64,000 nt of DNA from an uncultured Gammaproteobacteria bacterium. Lineage in GTDB: Bacteria; Pseudomonadota; Gammaproteobacteria; Xanthomonadales; Xanthomonadaceae. The notes under the pieces were generated by a model. It worked only from the letters and a program-made list of their open reading frames with translations. It was not told the origin of the DNA and searched no databases. A program made the translations under genes and the position numbers. Below, one piece after another: positions 21,424 through 31,657 of this stretch. Position 1 is the stretch's first letter, and each line of letters starts with the position of its first letter. The stretch is taken from assembly GCA_946885735.1 (NCBI GenBank), contig CAMPGW010000004.1:9195-73194 (forward strand), given 5' to 3'.

Positions 21424-23049
21424 CTAATCCACGTATCCGGAGCTGATCGGGTAGCGCCGCTCACGGCCGAAGGCGCGGCGCGAGAGCTTGGGCCCGGGCG
21501 CCGCCTGGCGGCGCTTCCACTCGCTGTTGCGCACCAGCCGCAGCACGCGGGCGACGGTGTCGGCATCAAAGCCGTCGAGCACGATCTCGGCGGGCGAGCG
21601 CTCCTGGTCCACGTAGCGCGAGAGGATGCCGTCGAGCACTTCGTAGGGCGGCAGCGAGTCCTGGTCGGTCTGGTTCTCGCGCAGTTCGGCCGAAGGCGCG
21701 CGGGTGATCACGCCCTCGGGGATGACCTCGCCGTCGCCCTGCGCATTGCGCCAGCGGCACAGCGCGTAGACCTCGGTCTTGTACAGGTCCTTGATCGGCG
21801 CGAAGCCGCCGCACATGTCGCCGTAGATGGTCGCGTAGCCGACCGCGTACTCGCTCTTGTTGCCGGTGGTCAGCAGCAGGCCGCCGAACTTGTTCGACAT
21901 CGCCATCAGCAGGGCGCCGCGGCTGCGCGACTGCAGGTTTTCCTCGGTCACGTCCGCGGGGCGGTCGGCGAACATCGGCGCCAGCGCCTGCAGGAAGCCC
22001 TCGAAGGGCGGCGCGATCGGCACCGACTCCAGGCGCACGCCCAACTTGCGCGCCTGCTCCGCGGCAAGGTCGTTGCTCACGTTCGCGGTGTAGCGCGAAG
22101 GCAGCCGCACCGCGGCCACGTGCTCCGGCCCGAGCGCCTCGGCGGCCAGCGCCAGCACCAGCGCGGAGTCCACGCCGCCGGACAATCCCAGCCAGGCATC
22201 CTTGAAGCCGTTCTTGCCGCAATAGTCGCGGATGCCGCGCACGATCGCCTGCCAGTTCAGGGCCTCGGCGCATTCGTCTCCGGCCTCGGGCCAGGTGGTG
22301 CGGGTGAACTTGCGCGATGCCGCGTCGTAGTCGGCGACCAGCAACGCGTCGGAAAAGGCACGCGCCGCCGGATGCACTTGGCCGTCGCCGTCGGCGAGGT
22401 CCGACGCGCCGTCGAACACCAGTTCGTCCTGCCCGCCGACGACATTGAGGTAGGCGATGCCGACGCCTGTTTCGCCCACGCGCTGGGCCAGCAGCGCATC
22501 ACGCTGCTCCGACTTGCCACGCTCGAACGGGGAGGCATTCGGCACCACCACCAGCTGCGCGCCCAGCGCCACGGTCTGCGCCAGCGGCTCGGCGAACCAC
22601 AGGTCCTCGCAGATCACCAGGCCGACCGTCGTCTCGCCGACGGTAAACGTGCAGGGATCGGTATCGGCGCTGAAGTAGCGGCGCTCGTCGAACACCGCGT
22701 AATTGGGCAGTTCGCGCTTGTGGTAGGTCTGCTCGATCGCGCCGTCGCGCAGCACGCTGGCGGCATTGAACACCACCGGCCCGACCGCGCGCGGCCAGCC
22801 GACCACCGCGACGATGCCCTGCACCTGCGCGGCCAGCGCTTCCATCGCCTGCTGGCACTGCGCCAGGAAGGCCGGGCGCAGCAGCAGGTCCTCCGGCGGG
22901 TAACCGGACAGGGCCAGTTCGGGGAACAGCACCAGGTCGGCGCCGTGGACGTCGCGCGCCTCGGCAACGAGTTTCACGATGCGCGCGGCATTGGCCTGGA
23001 TCGCGCCGACCGGGAAGTCGAACTGGGCGAGCGCGATCCGCAGGGCCAT
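21424..23049 (-). CDS. nadE: NAD+ synthase, glutamine-dependent type
   Basis: This enzyme makes NAD+ from deamido-NAD+ and ATP. The protein is 541 aa from ATG 23049. Residues 1-250 form a nitrilase-type domain with Glu in LVLFPELALSGYPPEDL, the catalytic Lys in TYHKRELPNY and Cys in VICEDLWF. These release ammonia from glutamine. Residues 265-541 are the synthetase, with the P-loop GLSGGVDSALVLALAAEA and the NKSEYAVGYATIYGD block. The nitrilase-fused form (as in many proteobacteria) is shorter than the mycobacterial one. The gene starts 7 bases after sucD on the same strand, so it is likely the third gene of a sucC-sucD-nadE operon. Confidence 0.95.
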   Translation of the reverse strand: MALRIALAQFDFPVGAIQANAARIVKLVAEARDVHGADLVLFPELALSGYPPEDLLLRPAFLAQCQQAMEALAAQVQGIVAVVGWPRAVGPVVFNAASVLRDGAIEQTYHKRELPNYAVFDERRYFSADTDPCTFTVGETTVGLVICEDLWFAEPLAQTVALGAQLVVVPNASPFERGKSEQRDALLAQRVGETGVGIAYLNVVGGQDELVFDGASDLADGDGQVHPAARAFSDALLVADYDAASRKFTRTTWPEAGDECAEALNWQAIVRGIRDYCGKNGFKDAWLGLSGGVDSALVLALAAEALGPEHVAAVRLPSRYTANVSNDLAAEQARKLGVRLESVPIAPPFEGFLQALAPMFADRPADVTEENLQSRSRGALLMAMSNKFGGLLLTTGNKSEYAVGYATIYGDMCGGFAPIKDLYKTEVYALCRWRNAQGDGEVIPEGVITRAPSAELRENQTDQDSLPPYEVLDGILSRYVDQERSPAEIVLDGFDADTVARVLRLVRNSEWKRRQAAPGPKLSRRAFGRERRYPISSGYVD

Positions 23050-23056
23050 GGCCGGA

Positions 23057-23938
23057 TCAGCCCTTCGCGGCCAGCCTCTCGGCAATCGCCTTGCCGAGGT
23101 CACCGGGCGAGCGCACCGTGGTCACGCCCGCCGCATCCAGCGCCGCGAACTTGCCCTTTGCCGTGCCCTTGCCGCCGCTGGCGATCGCGCCGGCATGGCC
23201 CATGCGCTTGCCTTCCGGCGCGCTGGCGCCGGCGATGAAGCCGACCACGGGCTTGGTCACGTACTCGGAAATGAACTCGGCCGCCTCTTCCTCGGCGCTG
23301 CCGCCGATCTCGCCGACCATGATGATGCCCTCGGTCTGCTCGTCGTCCTGGAACAGGCGCAGGCAGTCGATGAAGTTCATGCCCTGCATCGGGTCGCCGC
23401 CGATGCCGATGACCGTGCTCTGGCCGAGGCCGGCGTCGGTCGTCTGCTTCACGGCCTCATAGGTCAGCGTACCCGAGCGCGAGACGATCGCGATCTTGCC
23501 CGGCAGGTGGATGTGCCCCGGCATGATGCCGATCTTGCACTCGCCGGGGGTGATGATGCCCGGGCAGTTCGGCCCGATCAGCACCACGTCGTCGTAGCGC
23601 TTGAGGGCGTTCTTCACCCGCAGCATGTCCAGCACCGGGATGCCCTCGGTGATGCACACGATCACCCGGATGCCGGCGTCGGCGGCTTCCAGGATGGCGT
23701 CGGCCGCGAACGGCGGCGGCACGTAGATCACGCTGGCGTCGGCGCCGGTCTCGTCAACCGCGTCCTGCACCGTGTCGAACACCGGCAGGCCCAGGTGCTT
23801 GCTGCCACCCTTGCCCGGCGTCACGCCGCCGACCACCTTGGTGCCGTAGTCCAGCATCTGCTCGGCGTGGAAGGTGCCTTGGGTGCCGGTGAAGCCCTGC
23901 ACGATCACCTTGGTCTTCTTGTTGACGAGAACGCTCAT
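23057..23938 (-). CDS. sucD: Succinyl-CoA synthetase alpha subunit
   Basis: This is the alpha subunit of succinyl-CoA ligase in the TCA cycle, which carries the phosphohistidine intermediate and binds CoA. It is 293 aa starting [21 protein letters not shown]. The CoA-binding Rossmann fold is seen in the first 120 residues. The active-site His lies in [15 protein letters not shown] near residue 250, with [14 protein letters not shown] just before. The start ATG overlaps the sucC stop in an ATGA arrangement, so the two subunits are translationally coupled. Confidence 0.97.
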   Translation of the reverse strand: MSVLVNKKTKVIVQGFTGTQGTFHAEQMLDYGTKVVGGVTPGKGGSKHLGLPVFDTVQDAVDETGADASVIYVPPPFAADAILEAADAGIRVIVCITEGIPVLDMLRVKNALKRYDDVVLIGPNCPGIITPGECKIGIMPGHIHLPGKIAIVSRSGTLTYEAVKQTTDAGLGQSTVIGIGGDPMQGMNFIDCLRLFQDDEQTEGIIMVGEIGGSAEEEAAEFISEYVTKPVVGFIAGASAPEGKRMGHAGAIASGGKGTAKGKFAALDAAGVTTVRSPGDLGKAIAERLAAKG

Positions 23939-25104
23939 GCGGCTTCCTTGGCGGCGGCCACGGCCTTGCGGGCGCCATCGTTGATGTCGTCGGCGGCGAT
24001 GATCGCCAGGCCGGAGTTGCGCAGCAGTTCCTTCCCCTTGTCCACGTTGGTTCCTTCCAGGCGCACGATCACCGGCACCTTCACGTCCACTTCCTTCACC
24101 GCCTCGATGATGCCCTCGGCGATCATGTCGCAGCGCACGATGCCGCCGAAGATATTGACGAAGATCGCCTTCACCTTGTCCGAGGACAGGATCAGCTTGA
24201 AGGCCTCGGCCACTCGCTCCTTGGTCGCACCACCGCCGACGTCGAGGAAGTTGGCGGGCGAGCCGCCCTCCAGCGAGATCACGTCCATGGTCGCCATCGC
24301 CAGGCCCGCACCGTTGACCATGCAGCCGATGTCGCCGTCCATGGTCACGTAGTTCAGGTCGTACTTCGAAGCCAGCACCTCGGTGTGGTCTTCCTGCGCG
24401 ATGTCGCGCATCGCCTGCAGGCGCGGCTGGCGGAAGGCGGCGTTGTCGTCGGAGTTGAGCTTGCCGTCGAGCGCCATCAGGTCGCCGTGGGCCACCATCG
24501 CCAGCGGGTTGAGCTCGATCAGCGACAGGTCGAAGTCGTTGAACAGCTTGTACATGCCCAGCATGATCTTGGTCAGCTGGTTGACGTTCTTCGGCGACAG
24601 GTCCATCGCGAACCCGACCTGGCGGCACTGGTAGGGCTGCAGGCCCTGCACGTAGTCCACGTTGACGACGTGGATGGCGTCCGGGTTGGTCTCGGCGGTT
24701 TTCTCGATCTCCACGCCGCCCTCGGCGGAGCAGATGAAGGTCAGGGTCTTGGTCGCCCGGTCCACCAGCAGGGACAGGTACAGCTCCTTGACGATGTCGG
24801 TCGCCTCGGTGATCAGCACGCTGTCCACGGGCAGGGCCCGGCCGGCGGTCTGGTATGTCTCCATGCCGGTGCCGAGCATGGCCTTGGCGGCGTCGCGCAC
24901 CGCGTCCACGGTCTTCACCAGCTTCACGCCGCCGGCCTTGCCGCGGCCGCCCGCGTGGATCTGGGCCTTCACCACCCAGTGGTGGCCGCCGATCGCCTTG
25001 GCCGCCTCGGCCGCCTCGGAGGGCGTGCGGGCGACGCGCCCGGCGGGCACCGGGATGCCGACCTCGGCGAAGAGTTGCTTGGCCTGGTACTCGTGGAAAT
25101 TCAT
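23935..25104 (-). CDS. sucC: Succinyl-CoA synthetase beta subunit
   Basis: This is the ATP-grasp beta subunit that sets nucleotide specificity. It is 389 aa with the canonical opening [20 protein letters not shown] and the ATP-grasp lysines in [38 protein letters not shown] and the [17 protein letters not shown] block are also typical. The start lies 44 bases from the divergent pilS start. The sucCD pair is separated from other TCA cycle genes here and travels with nadE. Confidence 0.97.
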   Translation of the reverse strand: MNFHEYQAKQLFAEVGIPVPAGRVARTPSEAAEAAKAIGGHHWVVKAQIHAGGRGKAGGVKLVKTVDAVRDAAKAMLGTGMETYQTAGRALPVDSVLITEATDIVKELYLSLLVDRATKTLTFICSAEGGVEIEKTAETNPDAIHVVNVDYVQGLQPYQCRQVGFAMDLSPKNVNQLTKIMLGMYKLFNDFDLSLIELNPLAMVAHGDLMALDGKLNSDDNAAFRQPRLQAMRDIAQEDHTEVLASKYDLNYVTMDGDIGCMVNGAGLAMATMDVISLEGGSPANFLDVGGGATKERVAEAFKLILSSDKVKAIFVNIFGGIVRCDMIAEGIIEAVKEVDVKVPVIVRLEGTNVDKGKELLRNSGLAIIAADDINDGARKAVAAAKEAA

Positions 25105-25148
25105 GCATCGGCCTCGGGCGTGGGGGGCGCTAGGATACCATCCGCCCG

Positions 25149-26762
25149 ATGCCCCCTGCCCCCGCCCCGGCCACGCCGCAGCACCGCGAGCTGTACTTCT
25201 TCGCCCTGTTCCGGGTGCTGGAGGCCGGCATCCTCGGCATCGTCGCCTTTACGCCGCTGGGCGCCACCATGGCCGAGATTCGCGAGCCGGTGCTGCTGCA
25301 GATCGCGACCATGGGCTACTTCCTGGTCGGCCTGTTCCTGCTCTATACGAGTCGTCGGCCGGACTTCGGTCTGCGCCGGCAAGCGGCAGTCGGCCTGGTG
25401 TTCGACATCGCGGCCTGGGCCGTGGCACTGCTGGCCATGGGCGGCGGCGAGTCAGGCATGGCCATGTTCATGGTGTTCAACCTCGGCGCGGCGGCGCTGA
25501 TCCTGACGCCGGCGGCCAGCCTGGGCTTCGCCGTCACCGCCGCGCTGATCATCCTCGGCGAGTACACCTTCAACCGCCTGTCCGCCCACGGCGAGGCGCG
25601 CACCGCCGCCGAGGCAGTGATGTTCTGCGTCACCTACCTGGGCACGGTGCTGCTGTGCCAGCAACTGCGCCGGCAGATGAGCGAGTCCGAAGCGCTGGCC
25701 ATGCGCCGCGGCGAGGACCTGGCCAGCCTGAGCGAGCTCAACGAACTCGTCATCCGCCGCATGCGCACCGGCGTGCTGGTAGTGGATGGGGGCCACCGCA
25801 TCCGCCTGTCCAATGAATCGGCCTGGGCGCTGCTCGGAGGCGGCACGCCGGAGAAGGACCTGCTCACCGTCGCGCCGGCCTTGCAGAAATCCTTGTGGGA
25901 CTGGCGCAACGAACGCATCCCGACGCCACCGGCCATGACCTTTTTCGACGGCGGGCCCGAGGTGCTGCCGCGCTTCGTCTCGCTCGGCCTGACCGACAAG
26001 CTGTTCGTGATCTTCCTCGAGGACAGCCGCATCTACTCCGGCCGCGCCGAGGAACTCACCCTCGCCACCCTCGGCCGCCTGTCGGCGAGCATCGCGCACG
26101 AAGTGCGCAACCCGTTGGCGGCGATCAACTACTCCACTCAGTTGCTGGAGGAATCGCCCGACCTGAAGGAAACCGACAAGCGCCTGCTGGAGATCATCCA
26201 CAGCCAATGCACGCGCATGAACGGCATCGTGCAGAACATCCTCGGCCTGGCCCGTCAGGAGCGCACTCAAACCGAAAGCCTGGAGCTGGTGGCCTTCACC
26301 CGCGAGTTCGTCAACGACTACGCCGAGAGCCATCCGCTGGAAACGGACCTGCTGGTCGCCACCGACCCCGGTACGCGGGTGGTGGCACTGGCCGACCGGC
26401 AGCAGCTGCACCAGGTGCTGACGATTCTTGTCCACAACGCACTGACCTACGGCCGTAAGCCTGGCGAGCCGGCAAAGGTGACCGTCGCCGTGCGCCGCGA
26501 GCAGGCCAGCGGTGCACCCATCGTCGAGGTCATCGATCGCGGCCCCGGCATCGCCCCGCGCGTGGCGCAGCAGATCTTCGCGCCCTTCTACACCACCAGC
26601 GCCCACGGCACCGGGCTGGGGCTGTACATCGCCCGCCAGCTCTGCGAGGTCAACCAGGCGGTGCTGACTTTCGAGCCCGTCGCGGCGGGAGGAAGCTGTT
26701 TCCGGATCCTGATGCCGGCGCCGCAGGCGCTGTGGGACGGCGCGCGCCCGGTGCCACTGTGA
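25149..26762 (+). CDS. pilS: PilS, sensor histidine kinase for pilin expression
   Basis: PilS is the inner-membrane kinase that controls pilA through PilR. The 537-aa protein has about six membrane helices in residues 20-180, a PAS-like region near 195-290 ([18 protein letters not shown]), and a HisKA domain with the phosphorylated His in [20 protein letters not shown] near residue 317. The HATPase domain follows, with [24 protein letters not shown] and the [12 protein letters not shown] lid. The N-terminal multi-helix layout and the nearby pilR and pilA identify it as PilS and not a generic NtrB. An unrelated membrane glycosyltransferase gene lies between it and pilR. Confidence 0.92.
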   Translation: MPPAPAPATPQHRELYFFALFRVLEAGILGIVAFTPLGATMAEIREPVLLQIATMGYFLVGLFLLYTSRRPDFGLRRQAAVGLVFDIAAWAVALLAMGGGESGMAMFMVFNLGAAALILTPAASLGFAVTAALIILGEYTFNRLSAHGEARTAAEAVMFCVTYLGTVLLCQQLRRQMSESEALAMRRGEDLASLSELNELVIRRMRTGVLVVDGGHRIRLSNESAWALLGGGTPEKDLLTVAPALQKSLWDWRNERIPTPPAMTFFDGGPEVLPRFVSLGLTDKLFVIFLEDSRIYSGRAEELTLATLGRLSASIAHEVRNPLAAINYSTQLLEESPDLKETDKRLLEIIHSQCTRMNGIVQNILGLARQERTQTESLELVAFTREFVNDYAESHPLETDLLVATDPGTRVVALADRQQLHQVLTILVHNALTYGRKPGEPAKVTVAVRREQASGAPIVEVIDRGPGIAPRVAQQIFAPFYTTSAHGTGLGLYIARQLCEVNQAVLTFEPVAAGGSCFRILMPAPQALWDGARPVPL

Positions 26763-26775
26763 CCGGAACCCGCTC

Positions 26776-28248
26776 TTGAATCGGTTCGGGGAACTCGAAT
26801 CCGCTCTCGAGGGGAAGGTGATAACTGCCCTCGTGATGGCGTTGAGCATTGCGTGGGGCTTGTTCCTGGCGCTACCGCACGCACAGGAGGCCATCTGGCA
26901 GGACGAGGCGGTCACGCTCCTGTTCCATGCTTCCCGTGGCGTCATCGCACCCTTCCAGGACTACGTGTCGCCGAACAGCCACGTGGGTTTCACATCATTG
27001 TTGTCCGCCTGGATGCAGCTCCATCCCGACGGCGTCGATCTCTTCTCGCTGCGCATGCTGCCATTGCTCTTTTTCGCGGCTGCGATTCCCCTTGCGTATG
27101 CCGCCGCCCGGCGACTCGGAGGCGCGACCTGTGCGGCCATCGCCACGTTGATATTCGCGACCTCTCCCGTTAGCGAAAACTTCGCAACCCAATTGCGTGG
27201 ATACGGGCCGTCGTGGCTTTTCATGGCCCTGGCGTTCCTGTCGTCCCTGGCGCTGGCCGCGAGCACCAGGCATGCGCGACGGTGGCATGCAGCGTACCTG
27301 GCCGCGTGCCTTGGATCAGTCGCCATCCTTCCGACCAACGTCTATTGGCTGTCCGTGATAGCGGGGGCTGCTAGCCTGAGCCTGTATTACGCGTCCGTTC
27401 CCGCGGCGCCCGCGAAGGTCTGGAGGACCGTTGCCCTGCTGCTTGCAGGCCCTCCCCTCGCGCTGGCACTCGCATACGCAGGCATATGGGGAGAGCTCGT
27501 AGGGTTTGCCGGGCATGACTTCAGTCCGTGGGGCCGCCTGGACTTGGTTGCCGAATGGCTACGCGCTTCGTCGGCGAATTTTCGATGGCTCTTCCCACTC
27601 ACGGGCGCCGGACTCGCCGTCGCCATCATGGGCATCGCCAAGAGCGACCCCCGGCGATCGGACACGATCGTGCCGCTCACCGTTGCTCTGGGGTTCCTCA
27701 CGCTGATCGTGGTGATGCCGAATCCTCCCTTCCCCCGCACGCTCGTTCCCTTCCTGCCCGTCTGGATTGCAGTCATGACGAAGTTCTTGCTGGAAGGTGC
27801 CCGCGCTCTCGTCGAACGGCGCCAGGTTGCGGCGGCTGCCGGTGGCCTTGTCGCACTCGGCTTGTTGCTGTTTGCGACTCCAGTCGGGACCGACTGCCGC
27901 GGCGCGAAAGGCTCTGGCGACCCCACGCACTACGACCTTTGTCACCAGTACTTCCGTGACGGCTACCTGCCCGAATCAATCCTCGATGCATGGGCTGCGG
28001 AAGGTGCGCAGCGTCCGATCGTCTCCGGCTACGAAGCCTTCTACGCGCTCCAGGTCCTGGGTGCCCCGGCAAGGCTGATCCACTACGACCGCTTACCAGG
28101 CGACCTGAAGTTGGCTCCGCTGGTCGTCGCCTCCGATCCGTCCGAATTTGAACTCATCCTGGGCCGGCTCGGCGTGGATGCCACCGACTACGCGCAGCTT
28201 GCCGATACCGGCTATTTCAAGGTGTACCGGCCGGTCGGCTTGCGCTAG
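26776..28248 (+). CDS. GT-C type membrane glycosyltransferase-like protein
   Basis: This is a polytopic membrane protein of up to 490 aa with about 11-12 hydrophobic helices, placed between pilS and pilR on the same strand. After the first helix comes IWQDEAVTLLFHA. The acidic pair at the first periplasmic loop is the catalytic-site hallmark of GT39/ArnT/PMT-like GT-C enzymes, which transfer a sugar from a polyprenyl-phosphate donor. The rest is a helical bundle and a small C-terminal soluble part (about 390-490). The start is uncertain: TTG 26776 lies 13 bases after the pilS stop with no clear ribosome site, and GTG 26818 or ATG 26836 are alternatives. Base composition is slightly less GC-rich than pilS and pilR. 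The sugar and acceptor are unknown; the locus suggests pilus glycosylation. Confidence 0.68.
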   Translation: MNRFGELESALEGKVITALVMALSIAWGLFLALPHAQEAIWQDEAVTLLFHASRGVIAPFQDYVSPNSHVGFTSLLSAWMQLHPDGVDLFSLRMLPLLFFAAAIPLAYAAARRLGGATCAAIATLIFATSPVSENFATQLRGYGPSWLFMALAFLSSLALAASTRHARRWHAAYLAACLGSVAILPTNVYWLSVIAGAASLSLYYASVPAAPAKVWRTVALLLAGPPLALALAYAGIWGELVGFAGHDFSPWGRLDLVAEWLRASSANFRWLFPLTGAGLAVAIMGIAKSDPRRSDTIVPLTVALGFLTLIVVMPNPPFPRTLVPFLPVWIAVMTKFLLEGARALVERRQVAAAAGGLVALGLLLFATPVGTDCRGAKGSGDPTHYDLCHQYFRDGYLPESILDAWAAEGAQRPIVSGYEAFYALQVLGAPARLIHYDRLPGDLKLAPLVVASDPSEFELILGRLGVDATDYAQLADTGYFKVYRPVGLR

Positions 28249-28303
28249 AGCAGGGGTTAACTGTTAGAGTTATCTCGCGTTCACCCCCCAAGACCGGCCG
28301 TTC

Positions 28304-29650
28304 ATGCCCACCCCCCGTAGCGCCCTCGTAATCGACGACGAACGCGACATCCGCGAACTCTTGGTGCTCACGCTGGGACGGATGGGATTGCGGGTGGACA
28401 CGGCCCCCGACGTCACCTCGGGCAAGGCCCAGCTGGCGGCCAACAAATACGACCTGTGCCTGACCGACATGCGCCTGCCCGATGGCAGCGGCCTGGACCT
28501 GATCGCGCACATCAGCCAGCGCTATCCCGAGGTGCCGGTGGCGATGATCACCGCCTACGGCAACGTCGAGGCCGCGGTGGACGCGCTGAAGGCCGGCGCC
28601 TTCGACTTCGTCACCAAGCCGGTGGACCTGACGGTCCTGCGTCGGCTGGTGCAGAACGCGCTGGACTTGGGCGAGCAGCGCAAGGCGCAGCAGCCCACCG
28701 GCAATCGCCTGGTTGGTGACTCGCCGCGGATGCAACAGCTGCGCGCCACCATCGCCAAGCTGGCCCGCAGCCAGGCCCCGGTCTACATCGCCGGCGAGTC
28801 GGGCGTGGGCAAGGAGCTGGTGGCCCGCCTGATCCACGAGCAAGGCCCCCGCACCACCGGCCCCTTCGTGCCGGTCAACTGCGGCGCGATCCCGTCCGAG
28901 CTGATGGAGAGCGAGCTGTTCGGCCACAAGAAGGGCAGTTTCACCGGCGCCCATGCCGATAAGGAAGGCCTGTTCCAGGCCGCCAATGGCGGCACCCTGT
29001 TCCTGGACGAAGTCGCCGAGCTGCCCCTGCACTTGCAGGTCAAGCTGCTGCGGGTCATCCAGGAAAAAAGCGTGCGCCCGGTCGGCGGCCAGGCCGAGAT
29101 CCCGATCGACGTGCGCATCCTGTCGGCCACGCACAAGAACCTGGCCAAACTGGTGGAGGACGGGCGCTTCCGCCACGACCTCTACTACCGAATCAACGTC
29201 ATCGGCCTGCCGGTGCCGGCCTTGCGGGAGCGCAAGGAGGACATCCTTCCGATCGCGGAAGCCGTGCTCGCTCGCCTGACCGCCGAACTCGGCGAAACAC
29301 TGCCGCCACTCTCCGCGGCGGCGCAGGCCGCGCTGCAGGAGTATCCATTCCCCGGCAACGTGCGCGAACTGGAGAACATCCTTGAGCGCGCGGTGGCGCT
29401 GTGCGACGGTGCTTCGATTGGCGTTGCGGACCTGAGCCTGCCTGAGCTGATGCCTGCCGCTGTCAACGGACAGCCGTCGCCCGCGCGCGCGTTCACTGGC
29501 GCCCTGCCGAGTGCACTGGAACAGATCGAACGCGAATCCATCCAGCGCGCGCTGGAGGCCTGCCGCTACAACAAGACCAAGGCGGCGGCACAACTGGGGA
29601 TCACCTTCCGGGCGCTGCGCTACAAGCTGAAGAAGCTGGAGATGGAATGA
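28304..29650 (+). CDS. pilR: PilR, sigma-54-dependent response regulator
   Basis: PilR activates sigma-54 transcription of pilA after phosphorylation by PilS. The 448-aa protein has a receiver domain (VIDDERDIREL, phosphoacceptor Asp55 in LCLTDMRLPDG, Lys in FVTKPVDL). The AAA+ sigma-54 activator domain has Walker A GESGVGKE near residue 165, GSFTGA near 211 (the sigma-54 contact loop, with Ser in place of Ala) and Walker B GGTLFLDEVAELPL. A Fis-type helix-turn-helix lies at the C-terminus (IQRALEACRYNKTKAAAQLGIT, split). The sigma-54 promoter upstream of pilA in this window is its likely target. Its stop overlaps the start of the next small gene (ATGA). Confidence 0.95.
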   Translation: MPTPRSALVIDDERDIRELLVLTLGRMGLRVDTAPDVTSGKAQLAANKYDLCLTDMRLPDGSGLDLIAHISQRYPEVPVAMITAYGNVEAAVDALKAGAFDFVTKPVDLTVLRRLVQNALDLGEQRKAQQPTGNRLVGDSPRMQQLRATIAKLARSQAPVYIAGESGVGKELVARLIHEQGPRTTGPFVPVNCGAIPSELMESELFGHKKGSFTGAHADKEGLFQAANGGTLFLDEVAELPLHLQVKLLRVIQEKSVRPVGGQAEIPIDVRILSATHKNLAKLVEDGRFRHDLYYRINVIGLPVPALRERKEDILPIAEAVLARLTAELGETLPPLSAAAQAALQEYPFPGNVRELENILERAVALCDGASIGVADLSLPELMPAAVNGQPSPARAFTGALPSALEQIERESIQRALEACRYNKTKAAAQLGITFRALRYKLKKLEME

Positions 29651-29940
29651 GCGACGATCGACCGGCGCGGCCTCGCTACCCGCCCCTGACTCTGCGACAT
29701 AAGCGAATTTTCGCGGTAGCGGCGGTCGTCGCCGTAGCCATCACCGCCGGCTTGGCGCTCTGGCGACTGTCCCTCATCCGTTGGTGGCTGGGGCACTGCG
29801 GCAAACAGAGCGAGGCCTGCACGTGGGCCGAGTTCGGGTTCGAGTGGGGCTGGGGAGTCGCACTCCTAGCGGGCCTAGGCATCATCGCACTCGTGGCACA
29901 CCGGCTCACGGCGGACCGCCTGCTGTTGGACAAGCCGTGA
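29647..29940 (+). CDS. Small two-helix membrane protein, unknown function
   Basis: This is a 97-aa protein with two hydrophobic helices (about residues 22-43, FAVAAVVAVAITAGLALW, and about 70-86, WGVALLAGLGIIALVAH), joined by a loop with two cysteines (CGKQSEACTW). I recognise no family. Its ATG overlaps the pilR stop and its stop overlaps the GTG of the following glycosyltransferase gene (GTGA), so it is translated as a link in this chain. Reality is supported by the coupling on both sides and the absence of another frame in the interval. Confidence 0.65.
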   Translation: MSDDRPARPRYPPLTLRHKRIFAVAAVVAVAITAGLALWRLSLIRWWLGHCGKQSEACTWAEFGFEWGWGVALLAGLGIIALVAHRLTADRLLLDKP

Positions 29941-31268
29941 CCACAGCCGCCGAGGCGAGCCCGGCGGCCAGCAAGGTTCCGCAACTGCTGCTCCTCCTGT
30001 TGCTGGCGCTGGCGGCCTTCCTCCAGCTCACCGTGGTGTCGAAGACCGTGGTGGACCATCCGCTGCGGGCCGATGCCGGCGAGTACTTCTCGTACGCCTG
30101 GAACCTGCGCAACCACGGCGTCTATTCCTCGGCGCGACCCACCGGGGAGATCGGCACCCCACCCGCGCCCGACAAGGTTCGCTCGCCCGGCTATCCGTTG
30201 TTCCTGCTCGCCGTCGGCAACCCCGAGCCGAGCGAGCAGTACCTGCATCGGGTCAGCCTCGTCCAGGCGCTGCTCGGCGTGGGTTCGGTGTGGCTCATCT
30301 ACCTGATCGCCGCGAGCTTCCTGCCACGCGGGCTGGCCCTGGTCGCCGGACTGCTGACGGCGCTGAGCCCGCACCTGACGATGACCAGTGCCTACCTGCT
30401 GACCGAAGCACCCTTCACCTTCCTCCTGCTGGCCGGCACGCTGGCGACGATCCGTGCGGCCAGCTCCTTGCAGCTTCGAACGGCGGCGCTGGCCGGACTC
30501 CTGTGGGGCGCCTGCGCGCTGGTCAGGCCGACCGTGCAGTTCCTGCCGCTGCTCTTCCTCCTGCTCGCGGTCGCGTTGCCGGCGCTTCGGCGTTTCCGGA
30601 GGCCGGCGCTGGTATCGCTGCTGGTGTTTTGCGCGGTGCTCGCACCGTGGGTGATCCGCAACGCCACTGTCGACCAGCCCGGCCCCAGCCTCATGGTCAA
30701 CTCGGTGGCACACGGCGCCTATCCGGACTTCCAGTTCGACAACCGGCCGGAGACCTTCGGCTTCCCCTACCGGTTCGACCCCGACTACCCGGCCCACATC
30801 GAGAGCCCGCAGGCGCTGCTCGCCCACCTGGGCGACAGCTTCGGCAGCGAGCCAGGGCGTTACGCCCGCTGGTTCCTGGTCGGCAAGCCCTACTTCTTCC
30901 TGTCGCTGAAGAACGTCCAGGCGCTCGACATCCAGATCTATCCGACTCCGTCCAACCCTTACTACGAACGGCCACTGTTCGCGGTGATCCGTGACTTCGC
31001 GATCACGGCGCACTGGCCGCTGATGGTGCTGGGGCTGCTGGGCGTGGCGCTCGTCGCATCTCGCGTCCGGGGCGCACCGACGATCGCAGGCCCCACCTGG
31101 CTGCCTGCAGCCATCGTCGCGCTGGTGGTGTTGTACGCGATCGGCCTGCACATGGTGGTGGCGCCTTTCCCACGCTACGCCATTCCGTTCCGCCCGCTGA
31201 TCTACGCCCTGGCGCTGGTTCCGATCCACGCCCTGTGGTCGGCGGTGCGGGGACGCCAGCGCGCGTGA
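29937..31268 (+). CDS. GT39-like membrane glycosyltransferase
   Basis: This is a 443-aa polytopic inner-membrane protein starting at GTG 29937. After helix 1, the segment HPLRADAGEYFSYAWNLRN followed by HGVYS is typical of the GT39/ArnT/PMT_2 family, where an acidic residue in the first periplasmic loop is catalytic. RSPGYPLFL and TALSPHLTMTSAYLLTEAPF fit later conserved parts of the same family. The enzyme should transfer a sugar from an undecaprenyl-phosphate donor to a lipid or protein. It overlaps the small gene upstream (GTGA) and the GtrA gene downstream (GTGA). With GtrA it could form a donor-flipping and transfer pair. Confidence 0.8.
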   Translation: MTTAAEASPAASKVPQLLLLLLLALAAFLQLTVVSKTVVDHPLRADAGEYFSYAWNLRNHGVYSSARPTGEIGTPPAPDKVRSPGYPLFLLAVGNPEPSEQYLHRVSLVQALLGVGSVWLIYLIAASFLPRGLALVAGLLTALSPHLTMTSAYLLTEAPFTFLLLAGTLATIRAASSLQLRTAALAGLLWGACALVRPTVQFLPLLFLLLAVALPALRRFRRPALVSLLVFCAVLAPWVIRNATVDQPGPSLMVNSVAHGAYPDFQFDNRPETFGFPYRFDPDYPAHIESPQALLAHLGDSFGSEPGRYARWFLVGKPYFFLSLKNVQALDIQIYPTPSNPYYERPLFAVIRDFAITAHWPLMVLGLLGVALVASRVRGAPTIAGPTWLPAAIVALVVLYAIGLHMVVAPFPRYAIPFRPLIYALALVPIHALWSAVRGRQRA

Positions 31269-31657
31269 GCGAAGCGGCTCGGGCGCTGCGCTTCGTCATC
31301 AACGGCCTGTTCGCCGCGGCCGTCCACTTCGCGGTGTTGTTCGCGCTGCTCGAGGTCGTCGGCATGGCATTGGCGGGTATCGCCAACCTCCTGGCCGCGA
31401 CTGTCGGCATCAGCGTGTCCTTCCTGGGCAACCGCCACTTCGTCTTCCAGTCCGCCTCCCGACCGATGGCAGGCCAGGCGCTGCGGTTCGGGCTGCTCTA
31501 CTCGGCCATGGCGGTGATGCACGGCTTGGTGCTGTTCGCGTGGACGGACCTGGCCGGCCGGGACTATCGTGTCGGCTTCCTCATCGCCACGGGGCTTCAG
31601 GTGATCGGCAGTTATCTCGGCAATCGCTGGCTGGTCTTCCGTCCCGGGGCGCGCTGA
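31265..31657 (+). CDS. GtrA family polyprenyl-phosphate-sugar flippase
   Basis: This is a 130-aa protein with four hydrophobic helices, matching GtrA (120-150 aa). The N-terminal part ALRFVINGLFAAAVHFAVLF, the central GNRHFVF motif after helix 2 and a second GNRWLVFRPGAR at the C-terminus are characteristic. GtrA proteins are thought to flip undecaprenyl-phosphate-linked monosaccharides to the periplasm, where a GT-C enzyme uses them. Start GTG 31265 overlaps the stop of the GT39-like gene. The stop shares one base with the methyltransferase start (TGATG). Confidence 0.88.
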   Translation: MSEAARALRFVINGLFAAAVHFAVLFALLEVVGMALAGIANLLAATVGISVSFLGNRHFVFQSASRPMAGQALRFGLLYSAMAVMHGLVLFAWTDLAGRDYRVGFLIATGLQVIGSYLGNRWLVFRPGAR

